A stretch of 64,000 bases of DNA from Curtobacterium flaccumfaciens (GCA_029689965.1 CP121450.1:1550001-1614000); one strand, 5' to 3'. Positions 35,177-46,187 are shown, counted from the first letter of the stretch. The notes: generated by a model not told the origin, from the letters alone. Translations and numbers: made by a program.

Positions 35177-36461
35177 CTACTTCAGGTCGGCGAGGAACCG
35201 GTCGGTCCACGCCAGTGCGGGCGCGCTCGGGACCGAGCTGCACGTGGACATCGCCGTCGTCGACGAGCAGGGGTGTCGCGGTCGAGGGACCAGTAGTGGA
35301 TCCCGGCGAGGCCGTTCGCCTTGGCGTAGGCCGACAGGGTGTCGACGTCCGCGAGGGTGAAGACCTCGTCGGAGGCGTCGTTCACGCCGATCATCGGCGT
35401 GACCTCGATCTTCGACGGCGCGATGCCGTAGGTGTGCTCGAGGTTCGTCACCGCCTGGATCGAGGACTTGCCCATCTCGCAGGTCGATCCGGACAGGACG
35501 CAGTTCGCGGTCGTCGCACGGCCGAAGTCCATCGTCATGAGGTTGACGGTGTAGTTCGTCAGCGTCGACGCCTTGATCGCCTTGACCGTCGCGTCACCGG
35601 TGCTGTTCAGCCCGCCGAAGCTCCCGTCACTGGCGGCGAGGGTCGCGAGGGTGAACGAGAAGCGCAGGCCCGGGTACTTCGTCTGGGCGAGCGCCGCGGC
35701 GTTCACGAGGTTCTGCACGTCAGCGGCGGACTGCCCGCTCTCGATGTCGAAGTCGACGCCGATCATGTGCGGGGTGGCGTACCGGGCGATGAAGCTTCTG
35801 CAGCGCCGTGCCGGAGCACGTGAAGGAGCCCGCCGCACCGCCGGTGCTCACGATGTAGTTCACGCCCGCGGCGTCGAGCTTCGGGATGTTGGCGCTGGCG
35901 AACGCGTCCGCGGCGACACCGCCCCAGTTCTCGCTGCCGCAGGTGCCGGTGGCGAAGGCGAGGGTGATGGCCTTGAGGCCGGGCTCCCGGGTGGACACGA
36001 GGCTGTTGCTCGCGCCGACGACCGGGATGCGGGTGCCCGTGACCGCGGTGTTCATGACGTTCGTGTTCCAGTCGAGGTTCACGGTGACGTCCTTGTAGGG
36101 ACTGAACACGAGGCCGCTCGCGGTGCCCGTGCTGCCGCCGCCCGGGTTCGTCGTGCCCCGCCCGGGTTCGTGCCGCCGCCGGTGCTCCCGCCCGTACAGG
36201 CGCCGGTCGAGGTCCAGGGCTGCCCGCTGCCCGTCGCGCCCGAGTGCGTCGCGGGGTCGTCGCCCTGCGTCCACCAGTTCGCGGTGTAGTTCGTGCCGTT
36301 CTCACTGACCGTGGCACCGCCGGTGTAGGCGGTGCCGGCGTTCCATGCGGTGGCGCACGTGGGCGTGGCCGCCGTGGCCGGTGCCGCGGCGAGCGATCCC
36401 CTGCGATCGTCGCCGCGACCGCGGCCACGAGGCCGATCCGCACCCGGGTGTTCTTCTTCAC
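35177..36461 (-). CDS. Secreted GH18 chitinase with N-terminal carbohydrate-binding module
   Basis: It has a signal peptide (IGLVAAVAATIAGGSLAAAPATA), a CBM5/12-like module (CATAWNAGTAYTGGATVSE, ANWWTQGDDPATHSG), a Gly/Thr/Pro linker and a GH18 barrel. The catalytic strand is HMIGVDFDIESGQ, with the acid Glu; INLMTMDFG-type and IHYWSLDRD segments follow. It would hydrolyse chitin outside the cell. GTG 36461 is used with AGGAGA upstream. Four indels lie near 36402, 36155, 35797 (AGCT site) and 35268. The restored C-terminus is WTDRFLADLK with TAG at 35177-35179. Confidence 0.9.
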
Positions 36462-36670
36462 ACGGTTCTCCTGTCCTCGGCCGGACGTCGTCGTCCGGCG
36501 GGTGGGACCCCTGCGACCTGATTTCGCAGGAGCATTGTGGAATACCCCTGCATATTGCGCGTCCGTGGAACGACCTGTCCATGAAAGAACGCACAGGTAC
36601 GCGCCGAGTGGACCAGCTGGCGTGCCCGGTGCGACCGGTGCGTCCGGTGCGTCGGGACGCCGCAAGCGCT

Positions 36671-36770
36671 TCGAGACACCGTCGGCGCGTCGAGACACCG
36701 CAGGTATCCGCGGCGTCTCGGGGCCGGGGCGGTGTCTCGCGCACGCCCCGGTGTCTCGACCCGACGAGAC
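36671..36770. repeat. CGAGACACCGC inverted repeat, copy 2, with extra arms
   Basis: The core 36691-36739 has CGAGACACCGC ... GGCGTCTCGG ... GCGGTGTCTCG as in 28064-28113. Extra CGAGACACCG (36672-36681) and CGGTGTCTCG (36750-36759) arms flank it, making a nested palindrome. The 319-bp gap 36462-36780 holds this and the chitinase upstream region; no gene is seen. Confidence 0.82.
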
Positions 36771-36780
36771 GCCCGCAGTC

Positions 36781-37628
36781 TCAGTCCTTCGTCGCGACGA
36801 TCGTGAACGTCGTCGGCAGGCGGTCCCGGTCGGCGCCGGGCCACTCCCACGAGCCGTCGCCGGTGTCCATCATGCGTGGACTGAACCGCCACGGCAGGGT
36901 CCGGCCCTCGTCGAGCCGGCGGAGACGCAGCCCGGCACCGAGCAGCGCGTTCACGATCTCGGACAGCGGGTGCGGCCACTCGTACGTGCGGGTGTTCGCC
37001 ACTGTCCCGTCGCCCGCGTAGGTCCCGGCGTCGTCCCACTGCTGCGCGGTGCCGTCGGAGAAGTACCGGTACCGGGTGACGAGTTCGTCGGCGGACTCGT
37101 CGAGGGCGTACAGCGCGGGGTGGCCGTCGCGGATGAAGAACACGCCGCCCGGTCGGAGCAGTGCGGCGACCTGCGCCGCCCAGCGGTCCAGGTCGTCGAG
37201 CCAGCAGATCGTGCCGATGCTCGTGTACACGACGTCGAAGTCGCCGACGACCGCGGCCCGGGCGTCGAGGACGTCGGTCTCGACCCACGTGACGTCGAGT
37301 CCGAGCCGTCCGGACAGCCCGGCGGCGGACGTGAGGGCGGCGGGGAGAAGTCGACCCCGGTGACGCGTCCGCCCTCGCGGGCGAGGGACACGGTGTCCGT
37401 GCCGATGTGGCACTGCAGGTGACAGACGTCCAGGCCCGACAGCGAACCGGACGGGAGCCACGGCGCGAGGGCGGGCAGGTCGTCCCGGACCACGGCCGAG
37501 CGGTGGTCCGGGTCGGCGAGGGCGTCGACCTCGTACGCGTCCTCGTGGATCGGCACGCGATCGTCCCAGTTCGCGCGGTTGGTGTCGCGGGCGTGCTCCC
37601 AGTCGACGCTGACGTGGTCGGTGCTCAT
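36781..37628 (-). CDS. Class I SAM-dependent methyltransferase
   Basis: About 282 residues. It starts VSVDWEHARDTNRANWDDRV, with motif I GLDVCHLQCHIGTDTVSLA, GGRVTGVDFSP, VYTSIGTICWLDDLDRW and LLRPGGVFFIRDGHPALYAL. The start resembles small-molecule methyltransferases of the SAM-binding family with unknown substrate. A missing G near 37344 shifts the frame at DFSPAALTSAAG. TAGGGT is 7 nt before the ATG, so it is probably transcribed on its own as a leaderless mRNA. Confidence 0.88.
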
Positions 37629-37638
37629 GCGCTCGACC

Positions 37639-38782
37639 CTACGACAGCGTCAGCCCGAGCTTCCGTCCTGCCAGACCACGGCCCATCGTCGTGATGCGGT
37701 CTGCGATCGACGTCAGCGCGACCGCGGCCGGGTCCTCCGGTGCACCGAGCACCACCGGAACGCCGGAGTCGCCGCCCTCGCGGAGCGGCACGGACAGCGG
37801 CACGCTGCCGAGGACCGGGACGGGCGAGTCCTGGTCGCGCGACAGCCGCCGCGCGGTCTCGGCGCCGCCGCCCTCGCCGAAGAGGTGCAGGACGGACCCG
37901 TCGGACTGCACGAGCCCGGCCATGTTCTCGACGACGCCGATGACCCGCTGCCCGGTCTGCCGGGCGACGATGCCGCTCCGCTCGGCCACGTCGGCCGCGG
38001 CCGCCTGCGGCGTGGTCACGACGAGCACCTCGGCGTGGGGGAGCAGCTGGCCGACGGAGATCGCGACGTCGCCGGTGCCCGGGGCAGGTCGAGCAGGAGC
38101 ACGTCGAGGTCGCCGAAGAACACATCGGTCAAGAACTGCGAGACCGTCCGGTGCAGCATCGGACCGCGCCAGGACACCGCGGTCGAGACGTCGTCGACGA
38201 ACATGCCGATCGAGACGACCTTCACGTCGTGGGCCACCGGCGGCAGGATCATGCTGTCGACGCGGGTCGGTCGCGGGGCCACGCCCGCGGAGTCGGTGAG
38301 TCCCATGAGCCCCGGGATGCTGAAGCCGTGCACGTCGACGTCGACGACCCCCACCCGCTGCCCACGGGCGGCCAGGGCGACGGCCAGGTTCGCCGTGACC
38401 GTCGACTTGCCGACGCCGCCCTTGCCGCTCGTCACCGCGATCACCCGGGTCAGCGAGTCCGGGGTGAACTGCACACCGCGGGGCCGGCCGGCCCGGAGCC
38501 GCTCGGTGAGCGCGGCCCGCGTCGCGGGCGACATGACGGACACGTCCACCGTGACGGCGGTCACGCCGTCCACGGAACCGGCGGCCGACCGCACGTCGCG
38601 CTCGATGGTGTCGGCGGCCGGGCACCCCACGATCGTGAGCTGCAGGTCGACGCGCACCGTGCCTCCAGGCTGGACGTCGACACCACGGATCATGTCGAGC
38701 TCCGTGACGGGCCGGCGGATCTCGGGTCGATGACGCGGCCGAGCGCAGCGAGGACGGCGGAGGGGGAGACGGCCTCAGCCAC
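37639..38782 (-). CDS. mrp: Mrp/ApbC-type P-loop ATPase (Fe-S cluster carrier)
   Basis: About 382 residues. An N-terminal MIP18-like domain (VLAALGRVIDPEIRRPVTELD) precedes the ATPase with VTSGKGGVGKSTVTANLAVAL (deviant Walker A), LLLDLPPGTGDVAISV and VVENMAGL. Many Mrp proteins have a CxxC here for a bridging cluster; VVENMAGLVQSDG shows none. It transfers Fe-S clusters to targets. A missing C near 38717 and one near 38084 break the frame. The start GTG 38782 overlaps the end of the DUF1003 gene by 8 nt, so the two are translationally coupled. Confidence 0.92.
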
Positions 38783-39344
38783 GGGCGGTGCTGCCGGACT
38801 CGTCGGCGAAGCCGGCGTCGTCGGCGTCGCGCCGGTCGAGCTCCTCGAGCAGGGACCGGATCTCGGCACGGATGAAGTCCTTCGAGGCCATGTCGCGCAT
38901 CGCCAGGCGCAGCGCCACGACCTCGCGCGCCAGGTACTCGGTGTCCGCCAGGTTCCGCTCGGCACGCTGGCGGTCCTGCTCGAACTGGACCCGGTCGCGG
39001 TCGTCCTGCCGGTTCTGGGCGAGCAGGATGAGCGGCGCCGCGTACGACGCCTGCAGGGAGAGCACCAGCGTCAGGGCCGTGAAGCCGATGGCCGCCGAGT
39101 CGAACTGCCAGGACTTCGGCGCGAGCGTGTTGTAGCCCATCCACACCAGGCAGAAGAGGGTCAGGCCGACGAGGAACCAGGGCGTGCCCATCGCGCGCGC
39201 GATGCCTTCGGTGGCCCGGCCGAAGGCGTCGCCGCTTCCGGACCGGCGACGGGTCGGGAGTACGCGCGTGCGCATGCCCTTGGGCGAGTCGAGACGTTCC
39301 TGACGTTCGAGCCGCTCCTGGCGGTTCTCATCCGTTCGGGCCAC
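38775..39344 (-). CDS. DUF1003 membrane protein
   Basis: Intact, 189 residues. Two central helices (TPWFLVGLTLFCLVWMGYN and IGFTALTLVLSLQASYAAPLILL) are followed by NRQDDRDRVQFEQDRQRAERN and a coiled acidic tail, the DUF1003 signature. It is part of a tightly overlapping operon: its start overlaps the CBS gene by 17 nt and its end overlaps mrp. The function is unknown. The same order (CBS/MgtE-N, DUF1003, Mrp) occurs in many actinobacteria. Confidence 0.92.
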   Translation of the reverse strand: MARTDENRQERLERQERLDSPKGMRTRVLPTRRRSGSGDAFGRATEGIARAMGTPWFLVGLTLFCLVWMGYNTLAPKSWQFDSAAIGFTALTLVLSLQASYAAPLILLAQNRQDDRDRVQFEQDRQRAERNLADTEYLAREVVALRLAMRDMASKDFIRAEIRSLLEELDRRDADDAGFADESGSTARG

Positions 39345-40649
39345 GGGTGGTCCTCCTTCCCGTGGTCACGGGCGTCTTGCGCGGGCGTTGGCGTGGAAGC
39401 GGTGAGGGTTCCCCCTCGCCCTGACTTCGCCAGTCGTCCGGCAGGACGTGGTCGAGGACGTCGTCGATCGTCACCACCCCGACGAGTCGGTGGGCGTCGT
39501 CGACCACGGGGACGGAGAGCAGGTTGTAGGTCGCCATCACACGCGTGACCTCGGCGGCGCTCGCATCGACCCGCACCGGTTCGGTCTGCTGGTCGATGAG
39601 GGTGCCGAGTCGTTCGTTCGGCGGGTACCGGAGCATCCGCTGGAAGTGCACGAGACCGAGGAACCGACCGGTCGGCGGCTCGTACGGCGGCAGGGTGACG
39701 CAGACGGCGGCGCCGAGCACCGGCGCGAAGCTCGTGGCGTCGGACGAGCGCGAGCCCCTCGGCGACGGTGGCGTCGGCGGACACGATCACCGGCTCCGTG
39801 GTCATCAGACCACCGGCGGTGTCGGGCTCGTACTCGAGCAGCATGCGGACGTCCTGCGCCTCCTCGGGCTCCATGAGCTCGAGGAGCGCCTCACTGCGCT
39901 CGTCGGAGAACTGCGCCAGGACGTCGGCCGCGTCGTCGGGCTGCATGTGGTCGAGGACGTCGGCGGCGCGGGAGTCGTCGAGCCGGGTGAGGATCTCGAT
40001 CCGCTCCTGGTCGGGCATCTCCTCGAGCACGTCGGCGAGGCGGTCGTCGGGGAGCTCCTCGGCGACCTCGAACCGGCGTTCCTCGGGTAGGTCGAGCAGC
40101 GTCGACGCGAGGTCCGCAGGCAGCAGGTCGGAGTACGCGGCGATGACGTGCTCGGCGGACTGCGCCTCGCCGGGGAGCTCGTCCTCGGTGACCTCGTTCC
40201 AGGTCGCGAAGGTGGTCGGGCCCTTGCCGAACGGCGACGGCGTGGTCTTCGGCTTGCGGAGGAAGAAGCTGCGAGACCTCCCAGTCGCCCTGCCCGCGGT
40301 CCTCGATCGCGACGTCCTCGACGGTGGCGCGGATGCGCTCCTTCTTGATGAGGACCTTGCGGCCGAGCATCTCCGCGATCACCCGGACCTCGCCGCCGCG
40401 CTGCTCGAAGCGGCGCATGTTCACGAGACCGGTCGTGATGACCTGACCGGCGCCGATCGACGTGATGCGTCCGATGCTGACGAAGATGCGGCGCTTGCCC
40501 GGCACCTCGACGATGAGCCCGACGACGTGCGGCGCGTCCACCCGTCTGTAGACCACGAGGACGTCCCGGACCCGGCCCACGCGGTCGCCCGCGGGGTCGA
40601 AGACGGAGCACCCGGCGAGGCGGGCGACGAAGACCTTCGTGGCGCTCAC
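39328..40649 (-). CDS. MgtE N-terminal-domain and CBS-domain protein without membrane part
   Basis: About 440 residues. The order is a PRC-barrel-like N-terminus (KVFVARLAGCSVFDPAGDRVG), an MgtE-N superhelix (LLDLPEERRFEVAEELPDD, ILTRLDDSRAADVLDHMQP) and paired CBS domains (DTAGGLMTTEPVIVSADATV, VVDDAHRLVGVVTIDDVLD). In MgtE these domains sense Mg2+ and gate the channel; here no membrane segment follows. An extra T after AGCT occurs twice (40266 and 39730 regions). TACGCT is 7 nt before GTG 40649. Confidence 0.9.
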
Positions 40650-40753
40650 CCGACCCAGCGTAGTCGCTGCCTGCTGCGCCTTCGCCGCGCGCGGTCGGCT
40701 CCTTCCCCGCGCGCGCACGTGCGATCGCAAGGTGTCCGGTGGATGATGGCTGT

Positions 40754-41657
40754 GTGAGCAATCAGAGCCCGTTCGCCGGACGCACCGCCCAGGCCTTCCC
40801 GACGCTGCCGCGCGGGGACGTCCTCGGGACGTACGACAGCTACCCCGACGCCCAGCGCGTGGTGGCGAAGCTCGCCGAGGCGGACTTCCCGGTCAACCAG
40901 CTTCTCCATCGTCGGCAACGACCTCAAGACGGTCGAGCGCGTCACTGGCAAGATGACCTACGGGCGGGCGGCCATCGCGGGCGCCCTGTCCGGCCTCTGG
41001 CTCGGCATCTTCTTCGGCATCGTCCTCACCCTGTTCTCGCCGAGCGCCGGCGGGCTCATCCTCGCCGCCGCCATCATCGGCGCCGCGTTCGGGATGCTCT
41101 ACGGCATCGTCTCGTTCGCGATCACGAAGCGGCAGCGGGACTTCACGAGCGTGCACCAGGTGCTCGCCACGAACTACCAGATCGTCGTCGACCCGCAGCT
41201 GACCGGGCAGGCCCGGCGCATCCTCGGCGAGGCCGGGGTCGCCCCCGCCACGCACTGGAACCCGGGCACGCCCGGCGCGCCCGGCGGTCCGGCGGCCGGT
41301 GGCCCCGGCAGCTCCGGCCCCGGTCTGCACGGCCAGCAGCCGTGGCGACCGGGCCCGCAGGACGCCCGGTCGCAGCAGTCGCCCTACGGTGGGCACGCCA
41401 CACCCCACCAGCCTGGAGGCGCGCAGCAGCCCGGCACGTCGGCTCCCGGTGCACAGACGGGAGCGCCGCGCTACGGCACGAACGAGGGGCCTCGGTACGG
41501 GGAGACCCCTGCGACGGACCACGCTCCTGCCCCCGAGGCGGCGCAGGAGCCCCGGCTCGACGAGCCGCCGCGCTACGGGGAACGGGTCAGCGGGGCGACC
41601 CCGGCGTCCGCCCCCGAGTCCGGGACCGCACAGCAGAAGGACGACGAGGAACGCTGA
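40754..41657 (+). CDS. General-stress-protein 17M-like membrane protein with Pro/Gly-rich tail
   Basis: About 301 residues. The N-terminal fold (LGTYDSYPDAQRVVAKLAEADFPVNQLSIVGNDLK, described in parts) matches the 17M/YflT-like domain. A glycine-rich helix pair follows (GALSGLWLGIFFGIVLTLF, GLILAAAIIGAAFGMLYGIV), then a long disordered tail with Gln, Gly, Pro and RYGE/RYGT repeats. An extra T after AGCT at 40903 breaks the frame at NQLSIVGN. Function is unknown; the homologues are stress-induced in other bacteria. Confidence 0.85.
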
Positions 41658-41662
41658 CCGTC

Positions 41663-42147
41663 CTACAGGACCTTCGAGTAGCAGATCGACAGCGGGGCGC
41701 CGATGTACGGGCCGAAGTTGGCGATGCGCGAGAACCCCTCGCGCTCGTAGAACCCGATGGCACGCTTCTGCTCGTTCCCGGTCTCCAGTACGAGGGCGGG
41801 CGAGCCGAGGTCGAGCGCGGCGTCCTCCAGCCGACGGAGCAGTGCGGTCGCGACACCGGTGCCCCGTGACTCCGGCCGGACGTACATCCGCTTGATCTCG
41901 GTGACGCCGTCCTGCACGATGCGCAGACCGCCGCACGCCAGCGGCGTGCCGTCGTCGTCGCGGGCGACGAAGAACACCGCGATCGAGTCTGCCGTCGGCT
42001 TCTCGCCCGGTTCGGTGTCGCCGCCGTAGGCGCGGTCGATCTCCAGACGCTGGGCGGCTCGCAGTCGCTGCGCGTCGGGGAGTCGAAGTGCTCCACGTCG
42101 ATGGAGAACGCCGGGTCGGCGTTCGTGGGGGTGGCCTCGGGCGTCAT
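41663..42147 (-). CDS. GNAT-family N-acetyltransferase
   Basis: About 161 residues. The N-terminus MTPEATPTNADPAF leads, after an indel near 42085, to VFFVARDDDGTPLACGGLR, then EIKRMYVRPESRGTGVATALLRRLE (motif A with RGTGVA), LVLETGNEQKRAIGFYEREGF and a C-terminal ICYSKVL. It acetylates an unknown amine. It starts 8 nt after the pepP stop codon (4-8 nt depending on pepP's true end) and probably follows it in an operon. Confidence 0.9.
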
Positions 42148-42154
42148 CACCCGC

Positions 42155-43642
42155 TCAGGCTAACGGCCGGAGCGGGCGATCCACCCCTCCACTTCCGAGG
42201 GGTCCGGGGATGCCGACCGACAGGTTCTCGGCGCCGTCCTCGGTCACGAGGATGTCGTCCTCGATGCGGACACCGATGCCGCGGAACTCCTCGGGCACCG
42301 TGAGGTCGTCCTGCTGGAAGTACAGACCGGGCTCGATCGTGAACACCATGCCGGGCTGCACGACGCCGTCGATGTACATCTCGCGACGGGCCTTCGCGCA
42401 GTCGTGCACGTCGAGCCCGAGGTGGTGGCTCGTGCCGTGCACCATGTAGCGGCGGTGGAACTGGTTGTCCTGCTGCAGGGACTCTTCCGCGGTGCCGGGC
42501 AGGAAGCCCCACTCGGCGGTCTTCCGCGCGATGACCTGCATCGCGGTGGCGTGCACCTGGCGGAAGGTGATGCCGGGCTTCACGATGGCGAACGCGGCGT
42601 CGGCGGCCTCGAGCACGGCCTCGTACACCAGGCGCTGCACGTCGGTGAACGTCCCGCTGACCGGCAGGGTGCGGGTGATGTCGGCTGTGTGGAACGAGTC
42701 GACCTCCACCCCCGCGTCGATGAGGATGAGGTCGCCCGGCTGTACGGCGCCGTCGTTCCGGGTCCAGTGCAGGATGCAGGCGTGGTGGCCCGAGGCGGCG
42801 ATGGTGTCGTAGCCGACGGTGTTGCCGTCCGCGCGGGCACGACGGTTGAACGTGCCCTCGACGATGCGCTCACCGCGCGGGTGGGCGAGCACGGCGTCGA
42901 AGTCCGCGATCACGTCGTCGAACCCGGCCTTCGTCGCGTCGACCGCCTTGCGGAGCTCGTTGACCTCGTACGGGTCCTTCACGAGGCGCAGCTCGGAGAG
43001 GTCACGCGCGAGGACGTCGTCCGTCGCGGGGACGCCGTCGGTCTCGGGAGCACCGCCGACCGCGCTGCCGAGACGCCCGTCGAGGTCGCGCGTCAGGTCG
43101 GTGTCGGCGTCGCGCACCACGAGCACCGACGCGTCGAACCCGGCGCTTACCGTCTCGAACGCGCCGAGGTCGGCGGTCGCGAGGCCGAGGTCCGCCGCGA
43201 CCTCGTCGAGCGACGGGCGCGGCCCGACCCAGAACTCGCCGATCTCCGGGTTCGCGTAGAACTCCTCGGAGTCGCGACCCGCGGTGGCGCGGAAGTAGAG
43301 CGTCGCGTCGTGCCCGGAGCCGTGCGGCGTCATCACGAGCACGGAGCCGACGACGGTGTCGGTGCCCCAGCCGGTCAGGTGCGCGAACGCGGAGTGCGGG
43401 CGGAACGGGTAGTCGCAGTCGTTCGAGCGGACCTTCGCCTGCCCCGCCGGCACGACGATCGTGCGGCCCGGGTGCAGCTCCGAGATGCGGGCGCGGCGCT
43501 CCGCGGCGAACGCGGCCTGCTCGCGTGGCTCGGGCAGCGGACGGTCGCGGTCCGCCCACTGCGACCCGATGTAGTCCTTGAACGTCGAGGACCCGGGAGT
43601 GGTGGAACGGTTGCTCGTCGCGCGGGGAGTGGTGTCGGACAT
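42155..43642 (-). CDS. pepP: Xaa-Pro aminopeptidase (M24B)
   Basis: About 495 residues as read. All five metal ligands are visible: LILIDAGVE and DITRTLPVSG (Asp, Asp), HGTSHHLGLDVHD (His), FTIEPGLYF (Glu) and GVRIEDDILV (Glu). It removes N-terminal residues before proline. The very end is misread: restoring two C's near 42205-42215 changes the tail to PRTPSEVEGWIARSGR with a TAG at 42160-42162. It is divergent from the PHP gene. Confidence 0.95.
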   Translation of the reverse strand: MSDTTPRATSNRSTTPGSSTFKDYIGSQWADRDRPLPEPREQAAFAAERRARISELHPGRTIVVPAGQAKVRSNDCDYPFRPHSAFAHLTGWGTDTVVGSVLVMTPHGSGHDATLYFRATAGRDSEEFYANPEIGEFWVGPRPSLDEVAADLGLATADLGAFETVSAGFDASVLVVRDADTDLTRDLDGRLGSAVGGAPETDGVPATDDVLARDLSELRLVKDPYEVNELRKAVDATKAGFDDVIADFDAVLAHPRGERIVEGTFNRRARADGNTVGYDTIAASGHHACILHWTRNDGAVQPGDLILIDAGVEVDSFHTADITRTLPVSGTFTDVQRLVYEAVLEAADAAFAIVKPGITFRQVHATAMQVIARKTAEWGFLPGTAEESLQQDNQFHRRYMVHGTSHHLGLDVHDCAKARREMYIDGVVQPGMVFTIEPGLYFQQDDLTVPEEFRGIGVRIEDDILVTEDGAENLSVGIPGPLGSGGVDRPLRPLA

Positions 43643-43711
43643 GTGCCCATCATCGCACCGCCGTCGGGCCGTGGCCTGTGCGGCCGCTCACCTGTGGATA
43701 CCATTGGCGGC

Positions 43712-44583
43712 GTGCCCGATCCGTTCATCGACCTGCACGCGCACTCGAGCGTCTCCGACGGCACCGAGCGTCCCGCCGACCTCGTCCGGGCGGCGGCGGC
43801 CGCCGGGCTGGACGCGATCGCGCTGACGGACCACGACACGACCGCGGGCTGGGCCGAGGCCACGGCGACCGTCCGTGACCTGCCGGTGACGCTCCTCCCG
43901 GGCCTCGAACTGAGCACCCGTGTCGGGTACCGCAGCGTGCACGTCCTCGGCTACCTCGTCGACCCCGGCGACCCGGACCTCGTCGCCGAGACCGCACGCA
44001 TCCGCGACGGTCGGCTCTCCCGGGCGCGTCGCATGGTCGAACGCATCGGGCGGGACCACCCCATCACCTGGGACGACGTCCTCGCGCAGTCGCGGGACGG
44101 CGCCACCATCGGTCGCCCGCACATCGCCGACGCGCTCGTCGCCCGCGGGCTCGAGGCAGACCGCAGCGCGGCGTTCCGCGGGATCCTGCACCCGGCCTCG
44201 GGTACTACGAACCGCACGACGCACCGACCCCGCTGCGCGGTGTCGAACTCATCCGGCAGGCCGGTGGGGTCCCCGTGATCGCGCACCCGGCGGCGTCCTC
44301 GCGCGGGATCGTGATCGACGAGCCGGTGCTCCGCGAACTCGTCGAGGCCGGACTCGGCGGGCTCGAGGTCGACCACCGCGAGAACCTGGCCCACGGCAAG
44401 CGCACGCTGCTCGACTGGGCCGCGCGCTACGGCCTGTTCATCACCGGGTCGAGCGACTACCACGGGACGGGCAAGCCGAACCGGCTCGGTGAGCACCGCA
44501 CCTCGCGGGCTGCGTTCGACGCGATCCTGTCCGAGGCGACCGGCAGCGCCCCCGTCGTCGGCGCCGGCTCCCGCCTGCCCTGA
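43712..44583 (+). CDS. PHP-domain phosphoesterase
   Basis: About 290 residues. PHP metal motifs are IDLHAHSSVSDGT, IALTDHDTTAGW, HVLGYLVDP, VIAHPAASSRG and ITGSSDYHGTG. This set is seen in RNase AM/YciV-type 5'-3' exonucleases or nucleotide phosphatases acting on 3',5'-bisphosphates. A missing G near 44200 breaks the frame at HPASGYYEPHDAP. TACCAT is 7 nt before the GTG start, a leaderless layout. Confidence 0.9.
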
Positions 44584-44589
44584 CGCGCC

Positions 44590-44722
44590 GACGGTTGCGC
44601 CTGCCCGAGACTCGGGGTGGGCGACAAGTCTCGTGCTGGACGGCGCGAACTCCGTCGCTGACCCCGAGTCCCGGTTCGGTGCCGCGCGGCTCTCCGAGAC
44701 TCGCGGCAGCGGACTGGAGGCG
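44590..44722. repeat. Intergenic GAGACTCG/CTGGAGG repeat remnants
   Basis: Between the convergent PHP and helicase genes are GCCCGAGACTCGGGG, AAGTCTCG, CCGAGTCCCGG and CCGAGACTCGCGG arms plus one GGACTGGAGGCG arm. They can pair in several ways but form no single clean hairpin. No gene is seen. Confidence 0.45.
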
Positions 44723-46187
44723 CTACTCGCCTTCGCCGGCCGACTGCGGTGCCGAGGCGGCCGCCTCGGACGACCCGCCGCCGCTCCGGCGGCGACGCCG
44801 ACGGCGGCGCTTCGCCGCGCCGTCACCCGATCCGCTCTCGACGGCCGCACTGTCGGAGGCCGGGGAGTCGCCGGCCGGGGCCTGCGTGGCGGGCTGGTCC
44901 GAGCCTCCCGACCGGGTCCGGGTTCGCGACCGCGGACGCGAGCCGCTCCGGCCGCCCTCGTTCTTCCTGTCGGCGGGTCCGCCGGCGGAGGCGGCGTGTG
45001 CCGACGCCCCGGGAGACGACCCTTGGTGCCGGCGGGGATGTCGAGGTCCTCGAACAGGTGCGGCGACGACGAGTAGGTCTCGACCGGCTCGGGGATGCCG
45101 AACTGGAGCGCCTTGTCGATGAGCGTCCACTTGTGGAGGTCGTCCCAGTCGACGAAGGTGACCGCGATGCCGGTCTTGCCCGCACGACCGGTGCGGCCGG
45201 CGCGGTGCAGGTAGGTGTCGGGGTCGTCCGGGATGGTGTGGTTGATGACGTGCGTGACGTCGTCCACGTCGATGCCGCGCGCCGCGACGTCGGTCGCGAT
45301 GAGCACGTCGCGCTTGCCGGCCTTGAAGGCGGCCATGGCGCGCTCGCGCTGCTCCTGGTTGAGGTCGCCGTGCACCGCGGCGGCGTTGAACCCGCGGTCC
45401 TTGAGCTCCTCGACGAGCTTCGCGGCGGCGCGCTTCGTGCGGGTGAAGATCACGGTCTTGCCGCGCCCCTCGGCCTGCAGGATGCGGGCGATCACCTCGT
45501 CCTTGTCGAGCGAGTGCGCGCGGTAGATGACGTGCTTGATGTTCGCCTGGGTCAGGCCCTCGTCCGGGTCGGTCGCTCGGATGTGCACCGGCCGCGTCAT
45601 GAAGCGACGGGCGAGGGCGACGATCGGCGCCGGCATGGTCGCCGAGAACAACATCGTGTGTCGCACGGCGGGCACGGCCTGGAAGATCCGCTCGATGTCC
45701 GAGAGGAACCCGAGGTCGAGCATGCGGTCGGCCTCGTCGAGCACCACTTCCTGCACGTGCGACAGGTCCAGCAGACGCTGACGCTGCAGGTCGATGAGGC
45801 GCCCAGGGGTGCCGACGACGATCTGTGCGCCGGCCTTGAGCTGCTCGATCTGCCCCTCGTACGCCTTGCCGCCGTAGATCGAGACGATGGTCGTCGGCCG
45901 GTTCGAGGTGGCGAGCTCGAGGTCCTCGGTCACCTGCACCGCGAGCTCGCGGGTGGGGACGACCACGAGGGCCTTCACACCGGGCTCCGGGGTGGCCCGA
46001 GTCGCTGGATGAGGGGGAGGCCGAACCCGAAGGTCTTGCCGGTACCCGTCTTGGCCTGGCCGATGATGTCCTGGCCGGTGAGGGCGAGCGGGATCGTCTG
46101 CTGCTGGATCGGGAAGGGCTCGATGATGCCCTTCGTCGCGAGCGCGTCGACGATGTCCTGCTCGATGGAGAGGTCTGCGAAAGTCAA
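44723..46187 (-). CDS. rhlE: DEAD-box ATP-dependent RNA helicase (RhlE-like)
   Basis: About 488 residues. Motifs: Q-motif region IEPFPIQQQTIP, I (AKTGTGKTFGFG), Ia (VVPTRELAVQV), Ib (GTPGRLIDL), II (VLDEADRML), III (FSATMP), V (ATDVAARGIDV) and VI (HRAGRTGRAG). The C-terminal tail is basic and disordered (KRRRRRRRRSGGG). It unwinds RNA in ribosome assembly or decay. Indels lie near 45985 and 45030. The start is TTG 46187; AAGGTGAT lies 6-8 nt upstream. The gene is divergent from the ferritin-like gene as in mycobacteria. Confidence 0.93.
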
